From: Tepidimicrobium sp.
GTDB taxonomy: Bacteria; Bacillota; Clostridia; Tissierellales; Tepidimicrobiaceae
Assembly: GCA_012839395.1 (NCBI GenBank)
Contig: DUNJ01000235.1
Span: 1-5,449, forward strand
Length of the DNA stretch: 5,449 bases
Reading direction: 5' to 3'
Shown piece by piece: positions 4,126 through 5,449 of this stretch; the stretch's first letter is position 1; each line of letters starts with the position of its first letter. Below the pieces are notes generated by a model. It was not told the origin of the DNA, did no database searches, and saw nothing but the letters and a program-made list of their open reading frames with translations. The position numbers and the translations under genes were made by a program.

Positions 4126-5425
4126 CTATGTTGATTCTGCTTACATAAGGCCTGACCACATCAAGCTCTTGGGTGAGCATCTCATGATGGTTGCAGGCGG
4201 CGCGATTGACCGTTTGATCATTGAGATGCCACCGAGGCATGGGAAGAGCCAAACAGCTACAATTCGATATCCTGCATGGTATCTTGGTGAAAACCCAGAC
4301 AAGCGTGTTGCATTGGCGGCTCACACTGCGAGCCTGGCGCAGACATTTAGTCGGCAGGTGCGTAATGAATTTGCAATGTATGCTCCTGAAGTATGGGGTT
4401 TGGCAGTGGCGGAAGATTCAAAATCCGTAGAGCGTTGGGCTATCGAAGGGCACAATGGTGGAATGGTGGCTGTTGGTGTCGGAGGTGCATTGACTGGTCA
4501 TGGAGCTGATCTGCTTATCATAGATGACCCGGTCAAGAATGCGGAAGAGGCGCAGAGTCAGACAATAAAGGATGCTGTGTGGGATTGGTATAGAAGTGTA
4601 GCCCGAACTCGCCTACATCCAGGCGGAGCAATCATTTTGATAATGACTCGTTGGGCAGAAGACGACCTAGCGGGTCGTCTTATTTCCGAGGCTGATGCTG
4701 GGGGTGAGCAATGGGTAATTCTTTCTTTACCAGCTATCGCTGAAGAGAATGACATGCTTGGCCGGTCTATAGGGGAGCCGTTGTGGCCAGAACGTTTCGG
4801 GTTGGACGAGCTGCTAATGATTAAGGCGGCTGTGGGGAGTTATGTATGGAACGCCTTATACCAGCAGCGCCCATCACCTATAGAAGGCGGCATGCTAAAG
4901 CGCGGTTGGTGGCAGTTCTATAAAGAATTGCCGAGCAAGTTTGATGAGATTATCCAATCATGGGATATGACATTCAAGGACAGCGCCGGCACAGACTTTG
5001 TTGTTGGGCAAGTGTGGGGGCGCAAAGAGGCGGACAAGTATCTGCTTGACCAGGTGAGAGATCGCATGGACTTTCCGGCGACACTAACAGCTGTTAAGAG
5101 CCTAACTGCTAAATGGCCACAAGCAACCGCTAAGCTCGTAGAAGACAAGGCAAATGGTCCTGCCGTTATTGCAATGCTTAAGCAAAAGATCGAGGGACTT
5201 ATTCCTGTGGAACCCCAGGGGAGCAAAGTGGCTCGTGCTTCAGCAGTGAGCCCACAGATTGAGGCAGGCAACGTATATTTGCCTGACCCGAGTATAGCTC
5301 CTTGGGTGCATGATTTCATAGAAGAATGTGCTGCATTTCCAACTGGAGCACATGATGACCAAGTAGATGCAATGAGCCAGGCCCTCATGAGGCTAGGCGG
5401 ACGCAGAGAGTTCTATTTCTTCTAG
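3995..5425 (+). CDS. terL: Terminase large subunit (packaging ATPase and nuclease)
   Basis: A protein of 476 residues, normal length for the family. The ATPase domain has the terminase-type Walker A P79-P-R-H-G-K-S85, the adenine-side region Y92-P-A-W-Y-L-G, Walker B L173-L-I-I-D177-D178-P-x-K-N, and the coupling motif T218-R-W-x-E-D-D-L-A-G-R-L. The RNase H-like nuclease domain shows S322-W-D324-x-T-F-K-D with D334, V382-E383-D384-K-A-N-G-P, and H453-D454-D455-Q-V-D458; acidic residues from these three motifs would hold the metal ions. The protein drives DNA into the prohead and cuts concatemers. ATG 3995 has only a weak AAGG site at 3990-3993; conserved family sequence (about 36-45) begins before the TerS stop, so the start must lie inside TerS, at 3995 or TTG 4061. 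Coupled translation with TerS is likely. Confidence 0.96.
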   Translation: MNTRLKSQSKSLEKPQILSIESLPRTPQAWRVGAARAHPLGWASYVDSAYIRPDHIKLLGEHLMMVAGGAIDRLIIEMPPRHGKSQTATIRYPAWYLGENPDKRVALAAHTASLAQTFSRQVRNEFAMYAPEVWGLAVAEDSKSVERWAIEGHNGGMVAVGVGGALTGHGADLLIIDDPVKNAEEAQSQTIKDAVWDWYRSVARTRLHPGGAIILIMTRWAEDDLAGRLISEADAGGEQWVILSLPAIAEENDMLGRSIGEPLWPERFGLDELLMIKAAVGSYVWNALYQQRPSPIEGGMLKRGWWQFYKELPSKFDEIIQSWDMTFKDSAGTDFVVGQVWGRKEADKYLLDQVRDRMDFPATLTAVKSLTAKWPQATAKLVEDKANGPAVIAMLKQKIEGLIPVEPQGSKVARASAVSPQIEAGNVYLPDPSIAPWVHDFIEECAAFPTGAHDDQVDAMSQALMRLGGRREFYFF

Positions 5426-5430
5426 GGAGG
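5424..5430 (+). promoter_or_regulatory. Ribosome-binding site of the next gene, probably portal
   Basis: AGGGAGG directly follows the large-terminase stop. Possible starts are GTG 5433 (only two bases away), TTG 5443 and GTG 5445; the window ends at 5449, so the product cannot be read. A portal protein is expected here from usual phage gene order, which is inference only. Confidence 0.5.
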
Positions 5431-5449
5431 CGGTGACGAACGTTGTGAA

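Noticed and set aside
4918..5388. Minus-strand open frame of 156 codons
   Set aside because: Antisense to the nuclease domain of the large terminase, which is unambiguous on the + strand.

Overview
The window looks like the left part of the late (DNA-packaging) region of a tailed bacteriophage or prophage, read entirely on the + strand. The most secure gene is a complete large terminase subunit at the right end. It is preceded by a probable small terminase subunit, a helix-turn-helix protein and an HNH endonuclease, the usual order of a packaging module. An ArpU/RinA-like regulator, strong Shine-Dalgarno sites and frequent GTG starts point to a Firmicutes (clostridial-type) host. This is an inference, because no host marker gene is present.

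Layout: positions 1-267 hold the end of a CRISPR-like array with a 61-bp period (28-bp repeats, 33-bp spacers), no cas genes in view and a split last repeat. Two near-duplicate terminator hairpins follow (372-410 and 469-511); the second ends just before the Shine-Dalgarno site of the first gene. Next come a small CHC2-like zinc protein (529-807) and, overlapping it by ATGA, a coiled-coil/HTH late-regulator-like protein (804-1355), closed by a terminator (1408-1439). A DUF5664-type dATP/dGTP diphosphohydrolase-like gene (1459-1800) leads into an RNA zone: a clear tRNA-Gln(UUG) at 1896-1970, then a roughly 110-nt element (1989-2098) closed by a 13-bp helix and resembling an oversized tRNA, then a 24-bp near-perfect palindrome (2118-2141).

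The packaging side starts with a small DnaJ-type zinc-finger protein (2165-2395), a doubtful 55-residue basic ORF (2448-2615) and a leader with several consecutive hairpins (2651-2721), the last covering the Shine-Dalgarno site of the HNH gene. HNH (2731-3048), HTH protein (3049-3516), TerS-like (3541-4125) and TerL (3995-5425) follow, tightly packed; TerS and TerL overlap by 131 nt. A ribosome-binding site for the next gene, probably portal, lies at the right edge.

How it may work together (inference): the ArpU-like protein would control late transcription, the tandem terminators would be read through under phage control, and HNH, TerS and TerL would cut and package DNA. The most unusual signals are the CRISPR-like array beside phage genes, the tRNA-like RNA, the covarying tandem terminators, the hairpin-rich HNH leader and a run of seven GAACC units inside the TerS-like gene that could switch its frame.
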